This document shows positions 21,800 to 34,012 of a stretch of DNA of 64,000 bases, piece by piece. The stretch spans positions 4,712,001 through 4,776,000 of the forward strand of contig JBITNC010000001.1 of the NCBI GenBank assembly GCA_050084985.1, given 5' to 3'. This stretch comes from Nageia nagi. Taxonomy: Eukaryota > Pinophyta. Each line of letters starts with the position of its first letter. The first letter of the stretch is position 1. The notes beneath the pieces were generated by a model. The model saw only the letters and a program-made list of their open reading frames with translations. It was not told the DNA's origin and did no database searches. The position numbers were made by a program, and so were the translations under genes.

Positions 21800-23585
21800 G
21801 GTAGTAGATAAGTTGATAATGGGGACTATGAGATGAGACTACTTATAGTGGAAACAATACTCCTACTATTTATAGTCATTAAATGATGTTTTTGACTAGC
21901 TCTCTTAATTTGTTTCCTTTTATCAAGGCATTTAATAATTCATTCAAATCATATTTTTACATTTACAAGATTATTTACACAACAATTGTTACTAAACAAT
22001 GAACTATAATCATATACAGTTTCATCATTTATGAAGAATGGCATGAGATATGAAAATAGTTGATCAAACACAACTAAAGTTAAGGTGAAAGAATATCCTT
22101 TAAATCTAATAATACTTGATTAGAAATGTAATCTATTAGTATTTTAGTTTTATCATAAGGCCAATGTAGATATAATCATTGTAATGCATTGATTTCATAT
22201 TCTTGTTCAATCCACATTTCTTATGTTTTTACTTTTGAATCATTTATTTTCAATTACTATGTGTTTGATGTACAATTTTAAAAATATTTCATGGCTATCA
22301 CTAATTACATTTCTCTTGGTAAGTTAAAGAAAAAATGCATAAGTGTAGAAAGAGTTTTTAAAAGTAACTTCATATAAACATCTTCTGCATATTTATCCAT
22401 GAAAGTTTTACCAACATAATCAAATTGAAAATGTGTTTATTTTAGGTTTTCTAATCTTTTCGTTATTTGAATTTTCCCTTGATGATTACAAAAAGAAGAG
22501 AGGAGAAACCTTGAATTAAATCAAGAAAATCATTGACTAATCTTTTATTTTTTCTCTTTCGATTGTCGAGATTTGAAGACAAACATGGTGGAAAATTCAT
22601 ATATTAGTTTTTGATGACATAAATCCCCAATAAGATGATTTATCCATTCTAATATTCCATATATATTTTGAGGGTCATTAACTACAATATCTAACATCCA
22701 ATTATTGAAAGAACAATCTAGTACAATTCTAGGTGCAACTATAGGCCAATACGAGCATAATAAATTTATCTTGTGTATTCATTCTTCATAATGATGATAA
22801 AGTAAAAAGTATACAACTCTATCTAGATATATATCAAAATTATCTTATTTAATATAGATTTTTCATCCATCAAATTTGCCTGGATAATTCTTGAAGGCTA
22901 GATCTCTTTGTATGTTAGTGGGTAATCGAATAAAATTTTGTCATACTTGGAAAGTGATTTTTGTGAGTCTAGAGATAGCTCTATCTCCCAAACATCTAGG
23001 CTTCCCAAACCATAACATTTGTTGTATTCCTCTTCTTTCCAATGGCACATGAATAGTCTTGATCCTTTTGGTTTCCATCTATTAAATTCATTTATTTTTT
23101 CATGAGTTCATTATTTTTTTGTTTGATTAAAGGGGTAAATTGTGTATTAATCAAAAAATTGGAGTTTTGAGAAGTCCTCTGAAACTTCTTACAATAAACC
23201 TAAGCAACTAAAGCATATAATAGATTCACAAAATAGGACACAAAAGCTACAAGGAAAGCTTCAAAATGATCATACTAATTCAAGATACTAGGGGACTAAA
23301 CTATAGCAAAAAAATAGTATGCAACATACATCAAAGCATTACTTTAGAAAAGTTTAAAAGCTATAATGATGCTTGTAATAATTGACATATTATGCTTGTA
23401 ATAATGGACATATTATGCTTGTAGGACACACTATCTAAAAATGGATTTTCCCTAAAACTTCATAAAATTAATGAGCTCATTATATAACCTTTAGTATATT
23501 TAATTTTATATTTACAATATATACAAAGAATCATAAAGTAATTTTAAATATAAAATATACAAAGATGCATGATATTTATTATTTC
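21800..23585. other. G1 3' region or older insertion, no gene recognised
   Basis: AT-rich sequence downstream of G1 integrase (minus sense). A minus-strand stretch at 23090-22860 is readable for about 70 codons with Trp/Tyr-rich text (e.g. WKPKGSRLFMCHWKEEE, GLGSLDVWEIELSLDSQKSL) but is then interrupted. I could not assign it. Short tandem repeats (ATTATGCTTGTAATAATGGAC, 23385-23425) occur. Confidence 0.35.
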
Positions 23586-23589
23586 ACAT

Positions 23590-24960
23590 TCTTTATTTCC
23601 TTCCATGTAAACTAAGTGATATGCTCTTGAACTAAATTTTCTTTTGATTATATAAGGTCTTAACCAATTAGGGGCAAATTTATAATGAAGTTATCATTCC
23701 ATTTGAGAATTTTGTTGATTTTCTTTGTGAAGTTTGTTGATTTTCTTTAAGTACTAAATCTCCTATGTTGAATTCATAAATTTATCCCTTTTATCAAAAA
23801 CTCTTTTAATATGATTTTGATAAGTGCTCATATGTTCTAATGCATAAACTCATCTTTCATATAATAATAATAACTACTACATGATCATGTTTGGAGAGCA
23901 TGTTTGGAGAGATGCCTCATTTGTAATGTAATCTTATAGAGTAATTCGAAGAGATGGAATTTATATATCCAAGGGAAATATTGCTTTTCCTACATAAATG
24001 AGCAAAAATGGGGTTTCCCCAATGAGAGTTCTAATACTAGTGTGGTATGCCCATAAGGAATATGGGATTCTTGCATACCAATCTCTATGATAATTATCTA
24101 TGGGTTTAAGCTAAATATTTCAAATAATTTTATTTGTAGCCTCAGCTTTTCCATTCCCTTGAGGGTATTAAGGCATCAAAAAACTAATTCTAATGTGATA
24201 TCCTTTGCAAAGGGATAGCAATTTCTTTTTTTTGAAATTCTTCCTATTTTATGTATGATTTGAGCAAATATTTCAAAATGATAAATGATATGATGTTCTA
24301 TGAATTCAGCTATTTGTGGTCCTTTTATAAAGATCATAGGAATAACATCAACCCATTTTGTGAAATATTTTATCCATGTTATTATAAATTTATGACAACC
24401 TAAGGAAGCTGAAGACATCTTACTAATAAGATCTAGTTCCCATCTCAACAATGGCCATAGAGATTGCATGGGTTGTAATGCTTGTGATGGTTGATTAAAT
24501 AATTATAATGTTGTTGATATTTTAAGCATTTGGGTTATAATTCTTATGATGGTTGATTAAATAATTATAATGTTGTTGATATTTTAAATTTTTTAACATA
24601 TTCGATGCAATCACATTCCATAGTAGGCCAATAATAACCCATGCACATTAGTCATTTTGTGATTGTAGGGCCACTAAAATGTCTTCCACATATTCCATCG
24701 TGTGCATATGAAATTACAATTTGTGAATTCTCCCATTTTAGGCATATAAGTAATATCCCATCAAAGCCTCTATGATAAAGAATATCCCCTAACATACAAT
24801 AATGAGAAGCTTTTAATTTGAATGGTTTCTTAGCCAATTTTATTAAATTAATAGGTAAGACTCCATATCTTAAGAATTTAACTAGCTGAATATGCCATAA
24901 TTTTTTATTTTCCATTGTAATATAGAGAACTACATGTTCTCTATCCATCTCCAATGAAGA
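23590..24960 (-). pseudogene. pol: G1 integrase remnant
   Basis: Reading the minus strand, the zinc-binding N-terminus is visible as ISYAHDGICGRHFSGPTITK (24712-24652), GYYWPTMECDCIEYVKK, matching gypsy H-x-H...Y-YWP...C-C. The core follows as WELDLI (first catalytic Asp), HKFIITWIKYFTKWVDVIPM and IAEFIEHHIIYHF (24448-24270). The C-terminus reads LEHMSTYQNHIKRVFDKRDKF (split) and GDLVLK around 23860-23700. Stops and small tandem duplications (24481-24597) break it. Usual Tat neighbours: aRH upstream, antisense PMD downstream. Confidence 0.82.
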
Positions 24961-24999
24961 TTGGGTATTTAGAGTATTTCAATATGAATGATTTTTTGA

Positions 25000-25560
25000 T
25001 GAGGGTTCTAGGGTATCAAATATCTAATAGAAGCCATAGCATAAGCGAACCTATTGGTTGATCTTTTTGTTTACTTCTAGATCATATTTTTTGAATGATT
25101 GTAATAAAGTATCCACCAACTTTTTTGTATTTTAGAGTAAAGGTTCTTTACATTTAAAAATCCCTTTGACCTAATTTATAATTAACAATGAATCCCCAAT
25201 AAATTTGATATTTCTTAGCTTTAATTTTATGATAGTTTTTATGGCTAGTATCAAGGCTTCATAGTTTTTATGGCTAGTATCAAGGCTTCATATTCAACAT
25301 TGTTATTTGTACATGGAAATTTGAGTTTGAAGGAATATGGTATAGGAACTCCTTATGATTTTATGAATACAACACTAGTGCCTATACTTTTTTCATATCA
25401 AGATCTATCAAAATATATGATCATATCCCATTCTTCTTCAAAATTGACATGAATTTATATCTCATCTAATTGGAAAACATGATCATCTAGTAATTCAATG
25501 GTGAATGGTCTATCATTGTGTAATGGTTCTTCCATAATATAATCGACTATGAATTGACCT
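25000..25560 (-). pseudogene. pol: G1 second RNase H (archaeal-type, aRH) after RNase H
   Basis: The minus strand reads IIYFDRS (Asp at 25409-25407), then PIPYSFKLKFPCTNNNVEYEA, LRNIKFIGDSLLI (Asp at 25194-25192) and VKGIFKCKEPLL. This matches the dual-RNase-H arrangement of Tat elements: Y-F-D-G-S, T-N-N-x-A-E-Y-E-A-L, G-D-S-x-L-V. D, E and D of the D-E-D-D site are readable; stops (TAA, TAG) fall within it. It lies between the ordinary RNase H (to the right) and integrase (to the left), the usual Tat order. A 29-bp tandem duplication (25232-25289) has shifted the frame. Confidence 0.8.
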
Positions 25561-25585
25561 TTAATTGATTTTTAACTTACAAATT

Positions 25586-26760
25586 CTAGATTAAAGTTAG
25601 TGAAATGCATAATCCATTCAGATTTTTTGTATTTTGGTAGGTTTTATTCATCATGTATTTCAACAGATCTACTTTGGCAATTACATAAGTAGTATGATTT
25701 AACATGTAATGTATAAGCTTCTTTGTTGTGAAGACTACTACTAGACATAATTTTTCCATATACACATACTTAATTTCATAACCGATCAAGGTTTGACTAC
25801 GATAGTATATAACTTGCTCCTTATTGTTTTCATTCTTTTGAGCAAGCAAGGTTCCTAGTGTAGATTTTGTAGCCGATGAATAAAGTAGGAATTGTTCCCA
25901 TTCCCTAAGTGGGACTAAAACTAGAGGTGATATGAGATAAAGTTTTATTTCATCAAACATTTCTTGTTGTTCATTTCCCTAATGGAATGCAATCCCCTTT
26001 TTTAATAATTTATTAAATGGTTTGCACTTGTCCAATATTGACAATATGAAGCATCTTATATCTTGTAATTTTTCTTGTAGAATTTGAACTTATTTTATGT
26101 TTGAAGGGGGAGGTATATTCACTATTATTTTTAAATTATTAGGGTCTACTTCTATTTCTCATTTTGAAATAATAAAACCTATTAATTTTTCTAAATTAAC
26201 TCCAAAAACACATTTCTTGGGATCTAATCAAATGTTATGTTCCGACAATCTATCAAATATCTTCACGAATACCTTTGAATGGTCTTCCCTGGTTTTAGAT
26301 TTAGCTAACACATCATCTATGTAATATTCTATAATATCATGCATGTAATCATAAAAAATATATGTCCTTACCTATTGGTAAGTAGCTTCTACATTCTTTA
26401 AACCAAAGGGCATTACTTTATAACAATATATTCCCTAAGGTGTTATGAAGGTTGTTTTATGTTGATCTTCTAGTGCTACTTTTATTTTATTATACCCTAA
26501 AAATCTATCTATGAGAGAGAGCATTTCATGCTTAGTGGTATAATCGACTAAGTTTTCAATTTTTGGTAACAAAAAAATCATCTTTATGAAAAGTTTTATT
26601 TAAATCTCTAAAGTTCATGTATATGCGAATTTTTCTCTTAGACTTTTTAACTGGCACCATATTGGAATCCAATCAAAATAATCAATGGATTGTATGAATT
26701 TTACTTCTAATTTTTTTTTTAATTCTTCTTTCACCATTAATGCTATTGTAGGGTGCATTT
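25586..26760 (-). pseudogene. pol: G1 reverse transcriptase and RNase H remnant
   Basis: On the minus strand RT is readable as KVALEDQHKTTFITP, GIYCYKVMPFGLKNVEATYQ, then the catalytic YIDD at 26323-26312 and DVLAKSKTREDHSKVF, LDPKKCVFGV. It continues into a 124-codon frame (25960-25586) that is the connection and gypsy RNase H: LVLVPLREWEQFLLY, STLGTLLAQKNENNKEQ, IYYRSQTLIGYEIKYVYMEK, FTTKKLIHYMLNHTTYVI, LLKYMMNKTYQNTKNLNG. The last part is typical of Tat (LKYLLSKP...TGRL). Stops such as TGA/TAG in RT make it inactive. Confidence 0.88.
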
Positions 26761-26799
26761 TACATAACTTTTATTGTATTAGTTTAGCATCCTCTTTAA

Positions 26800-28540
26800 T
26801 ATATAAATTATGCACCACCAAGTTTAGATCTAATCTCGACATATCAACATATGACCACATGAATATCTTTTATTTTTCTTTGAGTATAGATATAAATTTC
26901 AATCTCTCATATTCATTTAGTGATTTTCCTAGTTGAATAATCTTTAGGTTGTTAGTATCATCACTTAGATCTACCTCAATGGTTTCTTCAATTAACAAAT
27001 GAGATCCTTTTTTCAATTGATTTGGTACTATAATCTAATTTTTATCATTTTGGTTGTATTCTTCATCTTCACCTAAATATTGATTATCTAAGATTGTATT
27101 TGTGGTGAATTCAAAGGTTTAAAGCATAATATCTATATCTTTGAACTCTTGTATTATATGTCATTTGAAAATGACTATAAAATATGTGGTATCTTCATAT
27201 ATCATAAAGAATGATGAGGAACTACTAGATTTTGATAGACTTAATATTTCAAACTCATCACTCTCAAATCATTCAAAAGATATCCTTTCTAGACTCAAAT
27301 TAGATATTTCTTTAATTTGAACTATGTTAATTGAAATAATGTTAGAAAATAAATTTTCTGGTATTAACAATTTAGAGTATGAATCATCTTGATTTAGTAT
27401 TATTTTAAAGTCTTCATGTGGTTCTTTGTACTCAATGTGGTCTAATTCTAGTTTGACTATTTTGTGAAGAGATTTTTTTTTATTCTTACCTTTTTAACCC
27501 AAATCCTATTTTATCAATTGGCAATTGGTAATGGATATCGATTATATATCGAGTCCCTTATTCAAAACAACCTAAACCTTATCCTTTCCATTGATTTTTA
27601 TTGAAATATAATTGAAAAAATGATCTCACATAAGATGATAAGTATTCCAATGAATTGAAAAAAAATACCTTCATGTGGTTTAGGTAAAGGAATGAAAAGT
27701 TGTTCTATAGAACTTGAGTATACAAAAAGAGTTTGATTAGGAACTCTTCCTATCGATACTAATTTCTCCACTACATTGGGAGATTCTTTAGGTCTACCTA
27801 TATCCTAAGCAAAGGGAATATTAAATATCAAATCATTGATTCTGAATTCTCATATACCCTAATAATTTTATTTTTATTAGATAAATGTTTGATAGCTTAT
27901 TATCTTCTTGATAATCATCACTTTTCAAAGAGGTATTAGTTGATGAAGAATCTTTTTTTAGGTTATCTAACTTGTGTGGTCTTTCTTCCCGAGAATTATT
28001 TTCTTATGGTGTGGGTTCTATATTTGGTTGTGAACTATTATCTATATTGTTTTGAGTATTAGATGATTCTTGATCAATAATATATTTTTCTTTTGAAGTG
28101 CTTAAGGGTGTGGAATTATTCTTACCCACATTGACATTTAATGATCCTTCAATTGGCATTGGTGTTGTAAAGTAATGAGTAGATGGTAGAGCTATATATT
28201 TAGGTAAATGATCACTATTACAATGTGAATATGAGTTTTCATCTCTAGTTCTGCAATGTACTACACCATTTTGAATATACATTAAACAATTATGATATGT
28301 TGATGGAACACATTGTATATTCTTAATCTAAGGCCTCCCTAAAAGGATATTATATTGAGTAATATCTCCTTAAATTACTTGTAATAATGTTTGCACTATT
28401 TTAGATCCCATAATAATAAGCAACAAGATTGATCCCATTGTTGAACACAAAGCATCATTGAATACTTTAAGTTGTAGTGATGGTGCACAAATATGTGAAA
28501 AAGGATGGTTCAAATTCTTATATGAAATTGCTAAAATAAT
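26800..28540 (-). other. G1 linker between protease and RT
   Basis: About 1.7 kb of broken coding sequence in G1 sense. A 92-codon frame (28282-28004) reads MYIQNGVVHCRTRDENSYSHC and is Ser/Asn/Pro-rich, like the variable linker of Tat polyproteins. I see no domain in the remainder; the text around 27700-27650 (PTKPHEG-like on the minus strand) is too decayed to call. Confidence 0.45.
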
Positions 28541-28830
28541 GTTTATTTTTAAACCTTAATCAATTAAGATTCTCTTAAAAGTTATTCCATCTACCTTATA
28601 TATGATGTACAAAGGTGAATCTTGACAATGTGCCCTTTTCAAATGTTTAACTTCATGATCATAGAAAATAATACTAGATTTTTGACTTTTTTTAATGTTT
28701 CCTACAAAAGAAACAAAGCTTTCATTATCATTTATATCTAGCTCTATTGATTGTAATAATTGATTCATTACATCTCTATGGTTCTTATATTGTTCGAATA
28801 ATTCAAATAGAGATATTTTTACTTGCAAAT
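28541..28830 (-). pseudogene. pol: G1 aspartic protease region, partial
   Basis: The minus-strand frame 28828-28556 starts MQVKISLFELFEQYKNHRDV, like the segment before Tat protease. It ends IIYKVDGITFKRILID followed by a stop codon and Gly, i.e. the beginning of the protease site L-I-D-x-G with the residue after Asp replaced by TAA. The remaining protease continues in 28550-28300 in broken form (ILLGRPxI text near 28340: CysProProLys-Arg-Ile-Leu). Confidence 0.6.
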
Positions 28831-30087
28831 TTTTTAATTATTGATGTAAACCTCCATTCATAGAGACTTTATAAGGTTGTAGCCTTGGTATGTGTGGTTA
28901 CATATAAGCCTCATCTTGTTGATTTTATGGAATGAAATTTTATATTCATTGTACCTTTTGAGCTCCTATAGTAACATTGATCATTCCTATGAAGGTTGAA
29001 TTATCATAACTCCAATTATCTATTACTTGATTCTTAGGTGGATGCAACAAGATATTATTAGCTTGGTGTTGAGGGAGAGGGTTTTGATAGATTCCTAAGT
29101 TTTAATTTGGGATAGCCACATGATTATCAACTTTTAATTTCCCATTATCAATTAATTATTGAATATTTTTTTGTAATATCATGCATTCATCTGTATCATG
29201 ACCTTTTTTATGATGGTAATGGAAAAACTTATTTTCATTGTATCATATACTTTCTTTAACTTTAAGGTACTTTGGTTTAGTTTTTGGTAAATAATTACTT
29301 TATGATGACTTAGTTTTCTCAAAATATCATAAAGATATTTTGTCAAAGAGGTGAACTTTATTTTAGGTCTAAAATCATTTCCCTCATTTTACAGAGGAGA
29401 TAGTTCCACTTCTTTCATGATAGAAACTTTATTAGCTAGTAATGGTTTACTTATTTGTTTTGTTAAATTTTTTTCTTACGATAAGGTTCTCTTTCCTTGT
29501 TTTTTATCCCACCATATTGGATTTTAACCTTTTTCAATTATGATAGCCTAAGAAATAGCTTATTTAATGGTATTATGTTGTTGAATCAATTGGGCACTAG
29601 TAATAGGCCTTAAACAACTTTAATTGAACATCTTGACTAACTCCTCTTGAGGTAGAGTATAAGGCAAGCTTGTCAATATTAATCTCTATCTTGAGATGAA
29701 ATCAATGATCGATTCATCGGGGAATTATTATAGTCTTATAAGATTAGTGATAGAAGTTTTATCTTTGATATCGATCCTAAAGTGCTCTAAGAAAAAAATT
29801 GCTAATTACGCATATGAACTAATGTTATATTTTGTTAAGTTTTTGTACCAATCTATTTCTTGTCTAGCAAATGTCATAGGAAAAATGTGTAGCATTAATG
29901 CATCATCATTAGCAATCACATAGCTTGAATATTTGAATTGTATTAGATGTTCTTTAGGATCTTCCTTTCTTTTAAATGATTCAATTTTAGGAATTTCAAA
30001 CTTAAAAGGAATCTTCTTCTTGGGAACACTAGGATGAATAGGTTCGTTACAAATTATTTCATATGATACCGTTTGATTACACTGCAT
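28831..30087 (-). pseudogene. gag: G1 gag remnant
   Basis: The frame from 30087 reads MQCNQTVSYEIICNEPIHPS and continues with the gag core: PFKFEIPKIESFKRKEDPKEH, YVIANDDALMLHIFPMTFARQ, WYKNLTKYNISSYA. After a stop at 29806 it goes on with FPDESIIDFISR and, near 29215, YHHKKGHDTDECMILQKNIQ, LIDNGKLKV. The latter is the zinc-knuckle-like C-H-x-GH-x-T-x-C motif of Tat gag, with the first Cys lost. Product would form virus-like particles. Several stops. Confidence 0.82.
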
Positions 30088-33000
30088 GTGTAATTCTCTT
30101 TCAATTTCCTTAACCTTTTATGAAAGTTATCCTTTTCTTTTGGTTGATTTTAAGGATACTAGGATATTTTTTATTCCTATGATCCATTCTTTCTTCATAC
30201 TAGTGAATGATTTGTACCTTTTTCATAAGGTATCTTACCATCACAATAAATCCCATCCTATGTTGGAGGTTGATGCGATGGTTAAAGAGGTAATTATGGT
30301 ATAGGAGGGTAGTATGATCTTATATTTATGTGGAGGAAAGTGATGTTTTTGAAGTTCATTTTGTTGATTTCTAAGTGAAACTTCTTTTCTCTTAGCCAAA
30401 TAAGGATCTTGATATCTATACTTTCCATGACCATGCGGCGATAAAGATCATGTTTGGGTTATGGTTTTCTATTTCTACCCAACATTTTATCATGTCCATG
30501 TTGGTTTGGGATATTTTTCTTATTACAATGAATTTTTAGTGATTTATTTTGATGTAAATTGAATAATGGCTATGCTTGTAACTATGGTTGTTTAGTAAAC
30601 CCAATGGGTTTTTTCTTTTGTTGCACATTTATATTGTAAGGAGCCAAACCTTTTCATTATTGTTGTTGCATGTTATTTTGAGGTGAATACTCTTTCCTAT
30701 GTGCATAGGGAGTTATTTCCTTCTTGCAACTTAAACTTTGTTGGATTACGCTTATCCATTATATCATACTCTTATTTAGGTGTTCTATAACTTAATAAAG
30801 GAGTTGGTGTATTTGATTTTAAAACATGGAAAGGATTATGTATACTTTGAAGTGATCTCTTGACTTTGGAATTGGAGTAGTTGTAGTATATATATTTGGT
30901 CATCAAAATCTTCTATTTGTCTAGATATTATAGATGGAGTATAATCATCTCTTCTTAAATATGATTGAATTAAACATCCATATGGTAGGTAGCATATGAC
31001 ATGATTATACTTTGGTTTATAAGGACCTATTTGAAACACAATATCAACCAAATGGGCTTGTGATAGAGGAATATTCCCTTCTTCATCATCTTTTACATTG
31101 TTGATCGCTTGTTTATCCTCCCTTAAATATTTTAAATCTAGAGGAAGACTATGGGCATATGAAGAATGAGGAATTCTTAGCTGTATTAGACATCTATATA
31201 TTTAAATCATCATTAATAGGATTTGAATATACTTCAAAATAATTTTATATTTTCAGGAGTTTCTCTTCTCAAGCAATTGCTACTTGGCCTATGAATTTCT
31301 CTTTCCTCTAGATAGTATCCATCATATGGTTCTTATTTTTGATGAGCTCTTTGAGAACAAGTGTGAACCATTTTCTTATTTTTGGTTTTTGAAAAAATAA
31401 AAATAAAGAAGCATTAAGCCTAGAAATTCTATTTTCATCTTTTAAATTTTGTTTACAAAAAAATAACTAAATGTAAAAAAACCTACATGCATACTTACCT
31501 TTCAGTGTGATTATCTTTTCTATTTTTTGGTATATACAGTTAATATTTTTAATATGAGCAATGTGAATTATGTATTTTAATATTTTTAGTTTTCTTATAA
31601 TGTTTTGTCTAGTGAGATGTTTAATAAAGATAGGTTGGTAATCCTAGTAGGTTGTCTATGGCTAAGTAATGACTTGGTACTTAAATATATCCCCTTAGTA
31701 AAATGGGGTTTAAGGAATACTATTGAGAACTACCTCAATGATTAAATCCAAGTATAACTCCCTTTTTTATAGTCATTTAGCAGAAAGTAATGGCTTTTAA
31801 CCTATGAACCTGGTATTCATCTCTAGGTTTTGGCTCTAAGACTCATTATGTTTTATTAGTGGGAACATAAGAGAGTAAGAATCAATGGTTGGTAATGAAC
31901 TCCAACTCATTGATGTTCACTTTACTAGGCCTTATGAATGTGCATTTAACTAAAATAAAGTACTTATGGATGCAAACTCTAACCTACCAAACATATATTA
32001 TTAAACTTTTTATGTGATTCAAATAATAATTTAATTAATGTATATCTTGATCTAGATAACCCATTAGATTCATTACCATTTAATGGGTTCATTAAACCCT
32101 TCCAATAGTGGAAGTATTTAAGTGTGATTTATTCCCTCTCCTTACGATTCATAGTCACCTTCAACTGCCTCATGGCATGGTAAGTGTATACAAGTAAGGA
32201 GTATTTAATGTGAGTAAATAATTCTTTAATGTAAATTATTTTTTTCTCTTTATGAGTTGCATAAACCTTTGACCACCTTATGGTGTTGTAAGGGCAGACA
32301 ACTAAGATTATTAATGTGTAAGTTCTTTTCCTCTCTTTACAAGTCACAATCCTTTGATCACCTTTTGACATGGTAAGGTAGACAAGTAAAAAGTTTTAAT
32401 GTGTGAATAGAACCACCATATTCATTAACCAATTTAATTCATCCTACTCTACCTTAAACTCAATTCATTCAACTTAAGTTCATTCCAAGTTTAATGATAG
32501 TTAATTACCCTTCCAAGTGTGGAAGTAACTTAGTGTAGATTCATTTACCAAATTAAATGTGATAATAAGAAAAAAAAAGATTATTTACCCTTTTCCTATT
32601 TAATCCATTCTATTCATCTCATATCACTTTTCAGCACAAAGAGAGAGTATAGATGGATCAAATAGAAAAATTATTATGTGAAGTGTTTTATACTTTCTAC
32701 AGTCCCTACCCAACAAATAAGTAAAATAAATTTAAAATACTAAAAAATAAGAATATTAAACTAATCATTTTATCATTAATTTATCTACCCTATCCTACAT
32801 GCATTTTGAGAAAAGGGATCACAAATAAGGGGTGCATTCCCATTTTTCATCTTTAATTCCTACATTCACTTGATTGTATTATGAGAACTAAAATTCCACT
32901 TCTATCTTCAATTGTTATAATTCCAACCCAATCATTGGTGTCCTAATCTAGTTATCAATTTTCAATATTAAATTGTTGGCAATTCTGCAACTTGAACCTA

Positions 33001-33127
33001 GAAAAATACATAACAAAAAAAACATAATTAGACTTAAGATAATAAGATGAAAACTAAAAGAATAATTGTAAAAAAACCTTATCACTGATGTCATCTATAT
33101 ACAAGGGCCTTCCTTCTAGTGTCAAAA
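30088..33127 (-). other. G1 leader between 5' LTR and gag
   Basis: About 3 kb between the 5' LTR end and the first clear gag frame. The bases next to the LTR on the minus strand read TTTTGACACTAGAAGGAAGG, the position of the primer binding site, but I cannot match it confidently to a tRNA 3' end. An AT-rich part (31950-32700) has repeated TTGTAAGGGCAGACAA / ATGGTAAGTGTATACAAGTA-like blocks. The minus frame 31051-30836 (MVDIVFQIGPYKPKYNHVIC) could be an N-terminal gag extension; uncertain. Confidence 0.5.
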
Positions 33128-34007
33128 TGTACTACCCAAAAGCAACCCTATTAGCAAACAAGACAAATAATATTAAGATAAATATATATTTTATTTCTCT
33201 TGGATAGATGTCAATTTTATAGTTACAAATCTCTAGATTCATTGTGTCTTGTTATAAGGACTTTTACAAAATGATTTTGGGCCTTTATGGCCTCTAGTAA
33301 TTATTCATTGATTGATATTGGTTGTTGGCATCCAACCCACAATCGTTGGTGTTTCTATGTCTATAATTACAAGCTTTCAATTCTACCTCTTAAAACCTAC
33401 AAAAAATATTTACTTTCCTTTGATCTTCTCTATCTGAATGTTCTCAATAGTTATGTTGTTCAACACTTATGGAAACTACACACATGCAAACAAAAACACA
33501 TCAAACATATTTATTTTAGAAAAAAAACATGATATTCAAATAAAAATGGACATGTAAAAGCATCAAAATTAATATACTCAACTTACTAAGTTTCTAGATA
33601 GATTATAGCAAAGTAACTCTACTTTGAAATTGGGTCCCTTACTTCAATATTGAAGGCTTTATTTATAGATGGAGGAAATTGGAAAATTTTCCATTTTGGA
33701 GACAAAAATTAGGATAAAAAAAATTATCCAATTTTTTCATGGTGATGATCCAAAGCTTGGATGTGTAGGATGGATGACGAGTCACCCATGATCTGTAGCT
33801 TTGTAGCCAAGTCATTTAACAATGTACCATTTTTGTTTTATTTTTGCCAATTATAGAGTCATCAACATATGGGTATCAGACATCGATATTTAGATTGAAT
33901 CGCTAGCATCCCATGTCATAATTTGATGTTTGGCATTTATTATAATGCTTTTAAGTTTTTGTTCTTCTTTTCTCTATCGAAAGAGAGGTCATTTTTGAGT
34001 GTCTAAA
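33128..34007 (-). repeat. 5' LTR of G1
   Basis: This 880-bp LTR matches 10291-11155. Its minus-strand start is TTTAGACACTCAAAAATGACC, where the first bases TGTAG appear as TTTAG by one substitution. Its end is GGTAGTACA. A TATAAATA box on the minus strand is at 33667-33660, giving the likely promoter. It is followed at 34008 by the TGATG duplication. Confidence 0.88.
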
Positions 34008-34012
34008 TGATG
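34008..34012. repeat. Target-site duplication of G1, right copy (TGATG)
   Basis: TGATG matches 10286-10290 exactly and lies directly outside the 5' LTR. Confidence 0.85.

Larger units (their letters stand above)
10291..34007 (-). mobile_element. Tat-lineage Ty3/gypsy element G1 with nested copia insertion
   Basis: This is a complete-ended but decayed gypsy element on the minus strand, 23.7 kb with its internal insertions. Evidence: two related LTRs (5' LTR 33128-34007, 3' LTR 10291-11155), both opening TGTAGATACC-like on the minus strand; a 5-bp TGATG duplication; a polypurine tract beside the 3' LTR; and gag, protease, RT, RNase H, aRH and integrase in order from 30087 down to about 23590. 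An antisense plant-mobile-domain frame in the 3' part and the second RNase H place it in the Tat lineage. C2 (16146-20939) lies in the 3' region. Whether 13740-16145 and 20940-23560 are all G1 is not certain. Confidence 0.85.

Noticed and set aside
21540-23100. Endogenous plant pararetrovirus fragment
   Set aside because: The minus-strand text is Trp/Tyr/Pro-rich but I could find no movement-protein, coat zinc-finger or RT motif, so there is no support for a viral origin.
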